A stretch of DNA of 44,069 nucleotides from an uncultured Pelagibacteraceae bacterium (GTDB taxonomy: Bacteria; Pseudomonadota; Alphaproteobacteria; Pelagibacterales; Pelagibacteraceae). Of the stretch, positions 1-8,064 are shown in pieces. The first letter of the stretch is position 1, and each line of letters begins with the position of its first letter. Location: positions 1 to 44,069 of the forward strand of contig CACJJV010000009.1 of the NCBI GenBank assembly GCA_902593845.1, written 5' to 3'. Made by a program: the position numbers and the translations under genes. Below the pieces are notes generated by a model. The model searched no databases and was not told the origin of the DNA. It was given only the letters and a program-made list of their open reading frames with translations.

Positions 1-1
1 A

Positions 2-40
2 ATAGATAAACTTGGTTTAGTTAAAACAATAATAAGATAA
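2..40 (+). CDS. possible C-terminal tail of a gene entering from the left
   Basis: A plus-strand frame is open from base 2 to a TAA at 38-40 and would encode a 12-residue tail (IDKLGLVKTIIR). The next small gene starts three bases later, which suits an operon junction. Twelve codons can be open by chance, so this is tentative and no function can be given. Confidence 0.3.
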   Translation: MDKLGLVKTIIR

Positions 41-43
41 AAA

Positions 44-163
44 ATGAAAACATTTATACTCTTAGCTCTAGTAATTGTAATAGGTTGGGTACTTTTTAGG
101 CCAATTTCTCAAAAAGAACTTAATAGATATAATGATAAAAATAATTGGCCAGACATGAGCTAA
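44..163 (+). CDS. 39-residue single-span membrane peptide, unknown
   Basis: ATG at 44 to TAA at 161-163 encodes 39 residues. Residues 3-18 are a hydrophobic segment (FILLALVIVIGWVLF), followed by a polar tail rich in Asn, Asp and Lys that ends WPDMS. The layout is that of a small N-anchored membrane peptide. It runs convergent to the SGNH hydrolase gene, with about 40 bases between the stops, and may be the last gene of a unit entering from the left. I do not recognise a family. Support is the clean hydrophobic-then-charged pattern and the close fit to the preceding stop. Confidence 0.45.
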   Translation: MKTFILLALVIVIGWVLFRPISQKELNRYNDKNNWPDMS

Positions 164-204
164 TGATAAATTTTATAAATTTTTAATACAACAATTGTTA
201 TTCC

Positions 205-1245
205 TTATTTGTTTTCACTCTTTAAAATAATCTGATTAATTTCATTTGCAACAATCCTTGAACCTTCAGATGATAAGTGACAACAACTGTCAATAAAAAT
301 ATCTTGTGAATTGTAATCATGCAGTATGGAGACTAAATCTAAAAAAATAAAATTTGTATCCTCATAATTCTTTAAATTAGAGTTTATTTTATTAATTATC
401 TCTATTCTTTCTTTTTCAAAATTACTTAATAATTCAAAATTTTTTTTTAGATGTAGGGGTGATAATATGGGAGTAAAAATAAATTTAGTACTTTTAAATT
501 TCTTACTTTTAATTTTTTTCAATTGATCAGTATAAAGATTAATAATCTTTTTATCTGAAACAAAACTTCTCTTACTATTTTTATATTCCGGCATTTCAAA
601 AAATTTCAAAACGTAAACTTTACGCATTATTTTAAAAAAATTGATCTCACCCCATATAGGTAATTTTTTATATTTAAAAAAAAATAAATCTTCAGAAAAA
701 AAATTGATGTAATTAGACCAATTAATTTCATCATTCCATTTTTCTCCAAACAAAAGATACAAATCTATAGGATTAAAATTTGAAATATAGACATACTCTA
801 TATTTTTTACTTTTGAAAATTCATTTAAAAATTTTCTTGTAGATTGTTTAGGTGAATACGATGGTACAGAGGCATTAATAATTTGGTAAGTATTATTAAA
901 GTTTTCTAAATGTCCTGCTATACTATCTTTATAATTTAAATTCCATCCAAAAGGAACACTGTCTCCTATAAGAACAATTTTGGAATTTTTATTATTTAGA
1001 TCTGTTTGATATCCATTTTCTTTAACTCTAAGTCTATTTTTATCTGTAAAAACTTTTATATTTGAATTATATGCAACGTTCTTTTTTAAATTCATAAAAT
1101 TGTTATCAATTTCAGTAAAAGCAAAAGTCAAATTTGAATGCTCAAAAGTTTTAGATATTTTTAATTTTAAAAAAATTAATGACGATAGCTCAATTAAAAA
1201 AATTATTACCACAACAATTACAGTTATACTTTTCAAAATTTTCAT
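205..1245 (-). CDS. SGNH/GDSL-type hydrolase, N-terminal membrane anchor
   Basis: A 346-residue protein with a hydrophobic anchor at residues 5-27, so the catalytic domain probably sits outside the inner membrane. The SGNH signature is visible: the GDS block at 94-96 with the nucleophilic Ser, an Asn-containing block NASVPSY near 124-130, and a C-terminal block with Asp319 and His323. The Asp-His spacing (DSCCH) is one residue longer than the usual DxxH. The family removes or transfers acyl groups on esters. It lies 14 bases after the carbamoyltransferase gene on the same strand and is the last gene of the xsc-sxtJ-like unit, so it probably acts on the same carbamoylated or acylated product. 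The substrate is unknown. Confidence 0.72.
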   Translation of the reverse strand: MKILKSITVIVVVIIFLIELSSLIFLKLKISKTFEHSNLTFAFTEIDNNFMNLKKNVAYNSNIKVFTDKNRLRVKENGYQTDLNNKNSKIVLIGDSVPFGWNLNYKDSIAGHLENFNNTYQIINASVPSYSPKQSTRKFLNEFSKVKNIEYVYISNFNPIDLYLLFGEKWNDEINWSNYINFFSEDLFFFKYKKLPIWGEINFFKIMRKVYVLKFFEMPEYKNSKRSFVSDKKIINLYTDQLKKIKSKKFKSTKFIFTPILSPLHLKKNFELLSNFEKERIEIINKINSNLKNYEDTNFIFLDLVSILHDYNSQDIFIDSCCHLSSEGSRIVANEINQIILKSENK

Positions 1246-1259
1246 TTAATTTAATTTTC

Positions 1260-3095
1260 TTAGTCTAATTCAAATTCTTTGGTATAATCTTTTTTAAGGT
1301 TTGGATCTTGTTTTGATTTTTCTAAAATACAATTTCCTACAACTAAATAGTCTAATTCTGTTCCCATAAAACAATTAAAAGCGTCAGTTGGAGAATTAAC
1401 TATAGGCTCCCCTCTCACATTAAATGAAGTATTTACTATTACCGGACAACCGGTTTTTTCTTTAAATTTAGAGATTAAATCGTAATACGGTTTATTAGTT
1501 TCTTTAGTGACAGTTTGTATCCTTGCTGAGTAATCAACGTGAGTCACTGCTGGTATCTCAGATCTTTTGATGTTTAATTTATCTATGCCAAAAAGTTTCT
1601 TTTGTTCCTCGTTCATTTCAATTTTTTTATTAGAACTTACATCAGCTACTAATAACATGTATGGACTATCTACATTTATATTAAACCAGTCAGATAAATC
1701 TTCCCTTAAAATTGATGGAGCAAAAGGTCTAAAACTTTCTCTATATTTTACTTTTAAATTAAGATTTTTTTGCATTTTGTCTGATCTTGGATCACCCAAA
1801 ATTGATCTGGCCCCTAAAGCTCTTGGACCAAACTCCATTCTCCCCTGAAACCAACCTATTGCTTTTTCATTGGATAAAAATTCTGCTGTTTTGATTATCA
1901 AATCTTCATAATGAAATGTTTCAAAATTAGCACCAGCTAAATTTAATTCCTTTTCGATTTCTTCTTGATTAAATTCAGTTCCTAAATATGAACCTTTCAT
2001 ATCATCATTAAGATTAATAACTCTCCTTTTTTTTTGTTCAATATGCCAAAGAGCTAGAGCTGCCCCTAAAGACCCACCAGCATCTCCTGCTGCAGGTTGG
2101 ATCCAAATATTATCAAAAATCTTTTCTTGAAGAATTTTTCCATTTGCTACACAGTTTAAAGCCACACCTCCAGCTAAACATAAATTTCCTATGTTATATT
2201 CTTGGCGAACAGCTTTTGCTAACTTGATCATTATTTCCTCAGTTACTTTTTGAATTGAAGCCGCAATATCCATATGAAATTGAGTAATTTTTTCATTTTT
2301 TGCATCACGAGGTTTTTGTCCAAACAGATTATGAAATTTTTTATTTGTCATTGTAAGACCAGTCGCATAATTGAAATATCTTTGATCTAATCTAAAAGTT
2401 CCATCATCTTTTATATCAACTAATTCTTTCACCTTATCTTCATAAATTGGATTTCCATAAGGTGCTAAACCCATAAGTTTATATTCTCCACTATTTACTT
2501 TAAAACCTGTATAATAAGTAAAAGCAGAATACAAAAGTCCAAGTGAATGAGGAAAATGAATTTCTTTTTTTATCTCCAAACCATTTTTTTTTCCTACAGC
2601 TACGGTTGTTGTTGCCCATTCACCTACACCGTCAGCAGTTAATATAACTGCTTCCTCAAAAGGTGAGGGAAAAAACGCACTGGCAGCATGACTTAAATGA
2701 TGATCTGAGAAAAAAATATTTTCATCAGACTTAAAGTTTTTATCATGTTCTTTAAGTTTATTAAATAAAAGATTTTTTTGAAAAAGTTTTTCTTTAATCC
2801 ATATAGGCATAGCTTTTGCAAATGAAACAAAACCTCTTGGTGCAAAAGCAACATAGGTTTCTAATAATCTTTCAAATTTTAAAAAAGGTTTTTCAAAAAA
2901 AACTATTTGATCTATTTCACTCAATTTCATATTTGAATACTTTAAAACAAATTCGACAGCATTATGTGGATATCTTGAATCATGTTTTTTTCTTGAAAAT
3001 CTTTCCTCTTGTGCTGCTGCAACAATTTTACCATCTTTTAATAAACAAGCTGCACTGTCATGATAAAATGCAGAAATACCTAAAATTGAAGTCAC
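1260..3095 (-). CDS. NodU/CmcH-family carbamoyltransferase (SxtI-like)
   Basis: A 611-residue protein of the usual family length. The family uses carbamoyl phosphate and ATP to put a carbamoyl group on a hydroxyl of a sugar or small molecule. Visible motifs are the N-terminal ILGISAFYHDSAACLL, the metal-binding HHLSH at 132-136, DGVGEW at 155-160, AGGVALNC near 308-315, and the C-terminal-domain blocks GWFQGRMEFGPRALGARS, FRPFAPSIL and NTSFNVRGEPIV. The start codon is GTG at 3093-3095, one base after the stop of the 49-residue DUF5989 gene. It sits between sxtJ/DUF5989-like genes and an SGNH hydrolase, the order known from saxitoxin loci (sxtI/J/K) and many non-toxin loci. The acceptor molecule is unknown; a surface glycan is my best guess. 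Confidence 0.88.
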   Translation of the reverse strand: MTSILGISAFYHDSAACLLKDGKIVAAAQEERFSRKKHDSRYPHNAVEFVLKYSNMKLSEIDQIVFFEKPFLKFERLLETYVAFAPRGFVSFAKAMPIWIKEKLFQKNLLFNKLKEHDKNFKSDENIFFSDHHLSHAASAFFPSPFEEAVILTADGVGEWATTTVAVGKKNGLEIKKEIHFPHSLGLLYSAFTYYTGFKVNSGEYKLMGLAPYGNPIYEDKVKELVDIKDDGTFRLDQRYFNYATGLTMTNKKFHNLFGQKPRDAKNEKITQFHMDIAASIQKVTEEIMIKLAKAVRQEYNIGNLCLAGGVALNCVANGKILQEKIFDNIWIQPAAGDAGGSLGAALALWHIEQKKRRVINLNDDMKGSYLGTEFNQEEIEKELNLAGANFETFHYEDLIIKTAEFLSNEKAIGWFQGRMEFGPRALGARSILGDPRSDKMQKNLNLKVKYRESFRPFAPSILREDLSDWFNINVDSPYMLLVADVSSNKKIEMNEEQKKLFGIDKLNIKRSEIPAVTHVDYSARIQTVTKETNKPYYDLISKFKEKTGCPVIVNTSFNVRGEPIVNSPTDAFNCFMGTELDYLVVGNCILEKSKQDPNLKKDYTKEFELD

Positions 3096-3096
3096 T

Positions 3097-3246
3097 TTAA
3101 AAAATTGTATAAATAAATGGTGCTACTGCTGAACCTTGAGTTAAAACAATTAATCCACCAAATAAAACAAGAACTATTATAATTGGTAAAAGCCAATATT
3201 TTTTTCTTATCTTTAGAAACTCCCAAAATTCTTTTATAAAACTCAT
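3097..3246 (-). CDS. DUF5989 small membrane protein (SxtK-like)
   Basis: ATG at 3244-3246, TAA at 3097-3099, 49 residues. The sequence reads as an amphipathic, charged N-terminus (SFIKEFWEFLKIRKKYW), one membrane span (LLPIIIVLVLFGGLIVL) and the conserved tail TQGSAVAPFIYTIF, which I recognise as the DUF5989 pattern. One base separates it from the SxtJ-like stop upstream and one base from the carbamoyltransferase GTG downstream, so translation is probably coupled. The constant pairing with SxtJ and a carbamoyltransferase suggests an assembly or anchoring partner for the enzyme; the biochemical role is not known. Confidence 0.85.
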   Translation of the reverse strand: MSFIKEFWEFLKIRKKYWLLPIIIVLVLFGGLIVLTQGSAVAPFIYTIF

Positions 3247-3247
3247 A

Positions 3248-3631
3248 TCAAAACTGATTTTTCATTTTACTTTTTGGCCCTTTTTTGTCGATCCAATAAG
3301 TTTCTTTTTTATTAAATTTTAAATTTAATAAATCTTTCTTAAATAATCGCATAATAATTCCAATAGGTGTTACAACAATGAAAAATATAATCCCCATAAT
3401 TATTGGAGATATAAACTTTCCAAGTAGTAATCCAAATTTAAACCATAATCTATTTAAGGGTGTAAGAGTCCTTGAATTAATTAAACCAAGAGATAAAAAG
3501 ATAAACGAGATTATTAATGACCAAATTCTTAAATCATTACCTTTTAAAATTGGATAAAGCCCTATCAACAAAAAGACAATAAAAAATACTACACCAAAGC
3601 TTCTATTAGAACTTAATTTGACTTCATCCAT
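3248..3631 (-). CDS. SxtJ-family membrane protein
   Basis: A 127-residue protein with hydrophobic segments near residues 12-28, 34-50 and 72-96. A conserved-looking patch (LTPLNRLWFKFGLLLGKFISPIIMGIIFF) precedes VVTPIGIIMRLF, the pattern I associate with SxtJ-type proteins encoded beside NodU/CmcH carbamoyltransferases. Its ATG at 3629-3631 lies inside the last codons of xsc (8-base overlap), and the DUF5989 gene starts one base after its stop. It may anchor the carbamoyltransferase at the inner membrane. That role is inference from neighbourhood; no catalytic residues are evident. Confidence 0.8.
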   Translation of the reverse strand: MDEVKLSSNRSFGVVFFIVFLLIGLYPILKGNDLRIWSLIISFIFLSLGLINSRTLTPLNRLWFKFGLLLGKFISPIIMGIIFFIVVTPIGIIMRLFKKDLLNLKFNKKETYWIDKKGPKSKMKNQF

Positions 3632-5408
3632 TTAAAGATTTTTGAGGTTTCATATCAGATTTATTAATACCTGCTACTCTAACTGGCTTTTTCATTGCGT
3701 CTCTTCTAAATGGTTCACCTAGCTCTTGGTTTAATATAACTTCTATAAAAGTAGTAATCCCTTTTTTTTGATCTTCACAAGATTTTTTGATTGCATTAGT
3801 TGTTTCATCCATTGATTTAACTGTTACTCCTTTTAAACCACAAGCATCAGCTACCTTCGCATAACTTAATTCAGGATCCAATTCAGTTCCGACGAAATTA
3901 TTATCAAACCAAAGAGTTGTATTTCTTTTTTCAGCACCCCATTGATAATTTCTAAAAATAACCATTGTAATTGCTGGCCACTCCTCACGAGCACACGAAC
4001 TCATCTCATTCATGCTAATTCCAAAAGCTCCATCTCCCGCAAAACCAATTACAGGTGTATTAGGACATCCAATTTTTGCACCTAATATTGATGGGAAACC
4101 ATAGCCACAAGGACCAAACAAACCTGGAGCTAAATATTTTCTTGGTTTCTCAAAGGTCGGATAAGCATTTCCTATTGCACAATTATTTCCAATATCACTT
4201 GAGATAATTACATCTTCAGGCATTCCAGCTTGAATTGCTCTCCAAGCTTGTCTTGGTGACATTCTATCTTTATCTCTCTCTCTTGCTTCTTTGTTCCAGA
4301 CTGTTCCTTCATCATCATCTTCATGATCAAGACTAGATAATTTTTGTAACCATGCAGATTTTGTTTGATGAATTAAGTCTTTTCTTTTTTGTCTATCTAT
4401 ATCGCCTGCATTAGATGATAATTTATCAAATATTTGTTGAGCAACTAATTTTGCATCTCCGCTTATTCCAACAGTAACTTTTTTAGTTAAACCAATTCTA
4501 TCAGGATTGATATCAACTTGGATTATGCTAGCTTTCTTAGGCCAATAATCTATACCATACCCTGGAAGTGTCGAAAATGGATTTAGTCTTGTTCCTAAAG
4601 CTAAAACAACGTCTGCTTTTGAAATTAATTCCATAGCAGCTTTTGACCCATTATATCCTAAAGGTCCTACAGCCAATGGATGACTTCCTGGAAAACTATC
4701 ATTGTGCTGATAGCCAGAACAAACTGGAGAGTCTAATTTTTCTGCAAGTTTTTTTGTCTCTTCAATTGCACCACCAATTACAACTCCTGCACCAGATAAA
4801 ATAACTGGAAACTTTGCATTTGATAAAAGTTTTGCAGCTTTATCTATAGCCTCTGCTCCTCCACCTTGTCTCTCTAATCTTACTATTGGTGGTAATTCAA
4901 TATCGATAACTTGAGTCCAATAATCTCTTGGAACATTTATTTGCGCTGGCGCTGAGCCTCTTATTGCTTTTTCAATTACTCTATTTAAAACTTCAGCCAT
5001 TCTTGATGGGTCTCTAACCTCTTCTTGGTAACAAACCATATCTTTAAATAAATTCATTTGCTCTACTTCTTGAAAACCTCCTTGACCCATAGTCTTATTT
5101 GCCGCCTGAGGTGTTACTAATAATAATGGTGTATGGTTCCAGTAAGCAGTTTTAATCGGGGTTACTAATCCAGTGATACCTGGCCCGTTTTGTGCAATGA
5201 CCATAGACATTTTACCTGTAGATCTTGTATAACCATCAGCGATTAGTCCACCATTTGTTTCATGAGCTACGTCCCAAAAAGTAATACCTGCATCAGGAAA
5301 AATATCAGAGATAGGCATGAATGCTGAACCTATTATTCCAAAAGCATGTTCGATGCCGTGCATTTGTAAAACTTTTACAAAAGCTTCCTCTGTTGTCATT
5401 TTAGTCAT
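3624..5408 (-). CDS. xsc: sulfoacetaldehyde acetyltransferase (Xsc)
   Basis: A 594-residue thiamine-diphosphate enzyme that converts sulfoacetaldehyde and phosphate to acetyl phosphate and sulfite. The N-terminal pyrimidine-binding domain carries the activating glutamate at residue 50 (AHETNGG). The C-terminal ThDP motif starts GDG at 458-460 and ends at Asn487 (IFRN). The stretches MGQGGFQEVEQM and FVGTELDPELSYAKVADACG are typical of Xsc rather than acetolactate synthase. An AGAAAGG ribosome site precedes the first ATG. It is divergent from suyAB, as expected for organosulfonate breakdown, and overlaps the SxtJ-like gene by 8 bases. The taurine or isethionate genes that usually feed Xsc are not in this window. 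Confidence 0.92.
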   Translation of the reverse strand: MTKMTTEEAFVKVLQMHGIEHAFGIIGSAFMPISDIFPDAGITFWDVAHETNGGLIADGYTRSTGKMSMVIAQNGPGITGLVTPIKTAYWNHTPLLLVTPQAANKTMGQGGFQEVEQMNLFKDMVCYQEEVRDPSRMAEVLNRVIEKAIRGSAPAQINVPRDYWTQVIDIELPPIVRLERQGGGAEAIDKAAKLLSNAKFPVILSGAGVVIGGAIEETKKLAEKLDSPVCSGYQHNDSFPGSHPLAVGPLGYNGSKAAMELISKADVVLALGTRLNPFSTLPGYGIDYWPKKASIIQVDINPDRIGLTKKVTVGISGDAKLVAQQIFDKLSSNAGDIDRQKRKDLIHQTKSAWLQKLSSLDHEDDDEGTVWNKEARERDKDRMSPRQAWRAIQAGMPEDVIISSDIGNNCAIGNAYPTFEKPRKYLAPGLFGPCGYGFPSILGAKIGCPNTPVIGFAGDGAFGISMNEMSSCAREEWPAITMVIFRNYQWGAEKRNTTLWFDNNFVGTELDPELSYAKVADACGLKGVTVKSMDETTNAIKKSCEDQKKGITTFIEVILNQELGEPFRRDAMKKPVRVAGINKSDMKPQKSLNG

Positions 5409-5463
5409 TAATAGAACCTTTCTAATCTAGCAAATGTAATAATTTTTTTTATAAAACTATTTC

Positions 5464-5523
5464 TTAATTGTCGCGATTAATATATAAGATTTTTGAAAAT
5501 TCAAACAAACAAATCGACACGAT
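5464..5523. promoter_or_regulatory. dyads in the xsc/suyA divergent gap
   Basis: The 118-base gap between the divergent xsc and suyA genes holds TTAAT-N7-ATTAA at 5464-5480, with a TCGCGA core in the spacer, and ATCG-ACA-CGAT at 5513-5523, just before the suyA ATG. Both contain TCG/CGA words that are rare in this A+T-rich background. They could be operator sites for a sulfonate-responsive repressor controlling both directions. No regulator gene is adjacent, so this is only a candidate. Confidence 0.3.
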
Positions 5524-5526
5524 ATA

Positions 5527-5811
5527 ATGGCTACTGACATCATAATTCACGATAAAAAGGATAATGTAGGGGTTGTAGTAATCGAAAAAATAACACCAAA
5601 ACAAGACTGTAAATGCTGGATTATGGAGGATGATAGCTCAACAGATATTCAATCAATGGATGAAATACCATTGGGTCATAAAATTGCTATGACAGACTTA
5701 AAAGAAGGAGACACAATTTTAAAATATGGTCACGACATAGGAAAAGTTGTTAAATCCATAAAAAAAGGTGAGCATGTACATGTTCATAACGTAAAAACAA
5801 AAAAGTGGTAA
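5527..5811 (+). CDS. suyA: (2R)-3-sulfolactate sulfo-lyase, small subunit (SuyA)
   Basis: A 94-residue single SAF domain of the UxaA N-terminal type, ending [12 protein letters not shown], the His-rich tail typical of altronate dehydratase or SuyA small subunits. With SuyB it would split (2R)-3-sulfolactate to pyruvate and sulfite. The stop is followed at once by the suyB ATG at 5813. The split into two genes matches SuyAB and UxaA-like dehydratases alike. The choice of SuyA rests on the adjacent xsc, sulfate exporter, TSUP exporter and APS reductase genes. Confidence 0.8.
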   Translation: MATDIIIHDKKDNVGVVVIEKITPKQDCKCWIMEDDSSTDIQSMDEIPLGHKIAMTDLKEGDTILKYGHDIGKVVKSIKKGEHVHVHNVKTKKW

Positions 5812-5812
5812 A

Positions 5813-6982
5813 TTGATGGAAATTCCAAAAAGTTTTTTAGGTTACAAAAGAGAAAATGGAAGAGCGGGAACTAGAAATCACGTAATTATTTTACCAGTAG
5901 ATGATATTTCAAATGCTTGCGCAGAAGCAGTTGCAAACAATATAAAAGGAACTATCGCATTACCTCATTCATATGGACGATTACAATTTGGAGCGGATTT
6001 AGAATTACACTTTAGAACAATGATAGGTACAGGAAGCAATCCAAATGTTGCTGCTGTGATTGTAATTGGCATTGAACCAAAATGGACTAAAAGAATTGTA
6101 GATGGAATAGCAAAAACTGGAAAACCTGTGGAAGGTTTTCATATTGAACGAACAGGTGATATTGGAACAGTTATGAAAGCTTCCAAAAAAGCACAAGAAT
6201 TTGTCATGTGGGCTTCAGAAAAACAAAGAGAGGAATGTCCAATAAGTGATTTATGGATTTCAGTAAAATGTGGAGAATCAGATACTACTTCAGGTCTTGC
6301 GTCAAATCCCACAGTTGGAAACTTAATGGATAAACTTGAGCCACTTGGTGTTCATTTATGTTTTGGTGAAACTTCAGAACTAACTGGTGCTGAAAAAGTT
6401 TGTGCAACTAGAGGTGCAACAAAAGAGGCTTCAGATAAATTTATGAAAACTTGGAGCGCATATAATGATTTTATTCTAAAAGAAGCAACGGATGATTTAT
6501 CGGAAAGTCAACCAACTGCTGGAAACATTGCTGGAGGCTTAACGACTATTGAAGAAAAAGCGTTCGGAAATTTTCAAAAAATTGGTGATTGTAAATTTAT
6601 AGATGTTTTAGAGCCAGCAGAGGAACCAAAGAAAGGTAAAGGATTATACTTTATGGATACTTCTTCAGCTGCAGCAGAGTGTGTAACACTACAAGCAGCA
6701 GCAGGTTTTAATATTCATCTGTTTCCAACTGGGCAAGGTAATATTGTTGGAAATCCAATAGAACCAGTCGTTAAATTAACTGCTAATCCATTGACCGTTA
6801 AAAGTATGGGTGAACACATTGATTGCGATGTATCAAAAATTCTTTCAAGAGAAATGAATTTATCAGAGGCGGGAGATAAACTTATTGAGACAACTCTTAG
6901 AGTTGCTAATGGAAGATTAACTTGCGCAGAAGCTCTAGGTCATAAGGAATTTGTTATGACTAAACTTTATAGAAGCGCATAA
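5813..6982 (+). CDS. suyB: (2R)-3-sulfolactate sulfo-lyase, large subunit (SuyB)
   Basis: A 389-residue UxaA C-terminal-type lyase. It opens with [17 protein letters not shown], the conserved start of this family, and contains [28 protein letters not shown] and [24 protein letters not shown], which are core active-site regions of UxaA/GarD/SuyB enzymes. The annotated ATG ATG pair at 5813 overlaps nothing; suyA ends at 5811. The product would be pyruvate plus sulfite. Altronate or galactarate dehydratase is the main alternative, but no hexuronate genes are nearby and sulfite-handling genes are on both sides. Confidence 0.82.
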   Translation: MMEIPKSFLGYKRENGRAGTRNHVIILPVDDISNACAEAVANNIKGTIALPHSYGRLQFGADLELHFRTMIGTGSNPNVAAVIVIGIEPKWTKRIVDGIAKTGKPVEGFHIERTGDIGTVMKASKKAQEFVMWASEKQREECPISDLWISVKCGESDTTSGLASNPTVGNLMDKLEPLGVHLCFGETSELTGAEKVCATRGATKEASDKFMKTWSAYNDFILKEATDDLSESQPTAGNIAGGLTTIEEKAFGNFQKIGDCKFIDVLEPAEEPKKGKGLYFMDTSSAAAECVTLQAAAGFNIHLFPTGQGNIVGNPIEPVVKLTANPLTVKSMGEHIDCDVSKILSREMNLSEAGDKLIETTLRVANGRLTCAEALGHKEFVMTKLYRSA

Positions 6983-6996
6983 TCACTTTATAAAAG

Positions 6997-8064
6997 ATGG
7001 TCTTAAAAGATTACTTGGTGTTAATACCAGGTATTATACTTGCATTTATTCTTTATTCTCTTTCTCAAGGTTTTAATAATATTATTGGTATTGAACTTTT
7101 AGGATATAGCAAAAGCCCAATCTCTACAGCGATGATAGCTATTCTACTAGGAATTTTTTTTGGAAATTTTTTTAAAATTCGAGAAAGTTTTCAAAAAGGA
7201 TTAGATTTTAGTAGAGACTATATTTTAAAACTTGGAATTATCTGCTTAGGAATACAATTAAAACCTTTTGAATTTTTAGAATTTGGAAAAGTAGCAATTC
7301 CATTAATAGTAATTTGTATAGTTAGTGTTTTAATAGTAATAAAGCTCATAATTAAAAAGCTCCAAATACCAACAAGGATGGCCTACTTAATATCAATTGG
7401 TAGCACTGTTTGTGGCACTACAGCGATCATGGCAACCGCACCAGTAATCAAAGCTAATAAAAGTGAAATTTCTTATGCAATTGCTAACATTACTTTATTC
7501 GGAATACTATCATTATTGTTATACCCCTACTTTGCAAATTTTTATTTTGAAGGAAACTCATTATTTGCAGGTCTCTTTTTAGGAACTGCCATACATGAAA
7601 CCTCACAGGTAGCTGCAGCAGGATTAATATACGAACAACAGTTTAATAGTCCTGAGACTTTAAATATTGCAACAGTTACAAAGCTTATAAGAAATACTTT
7701 TTTAATTGTTATGATTCCTATTTTTGCTTTTCTTTATAATAGAAGTCAAAGAAAAGAAAATGGTTACTCTATTTTAAGTATATTTCCATATTTTGTTTTG
7801 GGTTTTGTTGGGATGATAATTTTAAGAAATGTAGGTGATGAAGTTCTTTCAAATAATAATAATTGGATCGATTTCATAAATACAATTAAAACCTCTTCTA
7901 AAATTTTTTTGACTATGGCTATGGCAGCTATAGGCTTATCTACAAATTTAAAAGATATTAGAAATATGGGTTATAAACCTTTTATTGTTGGATTTACATC
8001 AATGTTGACTGTAGGAATTGTAAGTATTTTAACAATTGAGATCTATGTAAAATTTTTTATTTAG
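6997..8064 (+). CDS. YeiH/UPF0324-family putative sulfate exporter
   Basis: A 355-residue membrane protein with about ten hydrophobic segments. Family hallmarks are AMIAILLGIFFGN, LKLGIICLGIQL, STVCGTTAIMATAPVIKA, and LFLGTAIHETSQVAAAGLIY, followed by KLIRNTFLIVMIP. The family is annotated as putative sulfate exporters and often sits with sulfonate-degradation genes. It starts 14 bases after suyB, so it probably belongs to the suyAB operon and clears the sulfite- or sulfate-derived anion. It ends 8 bases inside the convergent TSUP gene. The exported ion is not proven for this family. Confidence 0.8.
   Translation: MVLKDYLVLIPGIILAFILYSLSQGFNNIIGIELLGYSKSPISTAMIAILLGIFFGNFFKIRESFQKGLDFSRDYILKLGIICLGIQLKPFEFLEFGKVAIPLIVICIVSVLIVIKLIIKKLQIPTRMAYLISIGSTVCGTTAIMATAPVIKANKSEISYAIANITLFGILSLLLYPYFANFYFEGNSLFAGLFLGTAIHETSQVAAAGLIYEQQFNSPETLNIATVTKLIRNTFLIVMIPIFAFLYNRSQRKENGYSILSIFPYFVLGFVGMIILRNVGDEVLSNNNNWIDFINTIKTSSKIFLTMAMAAIGLSTNLKDIRNMGYKPFIVGFTSMLTVGIVSILTIEIYVKFFI

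Noticed and set aside
1567..1848. 93-residue plus-strand frame inside the carbamoyltransferase gene
   Set aside because: It is a mirror of a well-supported gene and shows no family pattern or ribosome site.
205..3631. part of a saxitoxin-type toxin pathway
   Set aside because: Only the carbamoyltransferase, SxtJ and small DUF5989 parts are present; similar trios occur widely without toxin genes.
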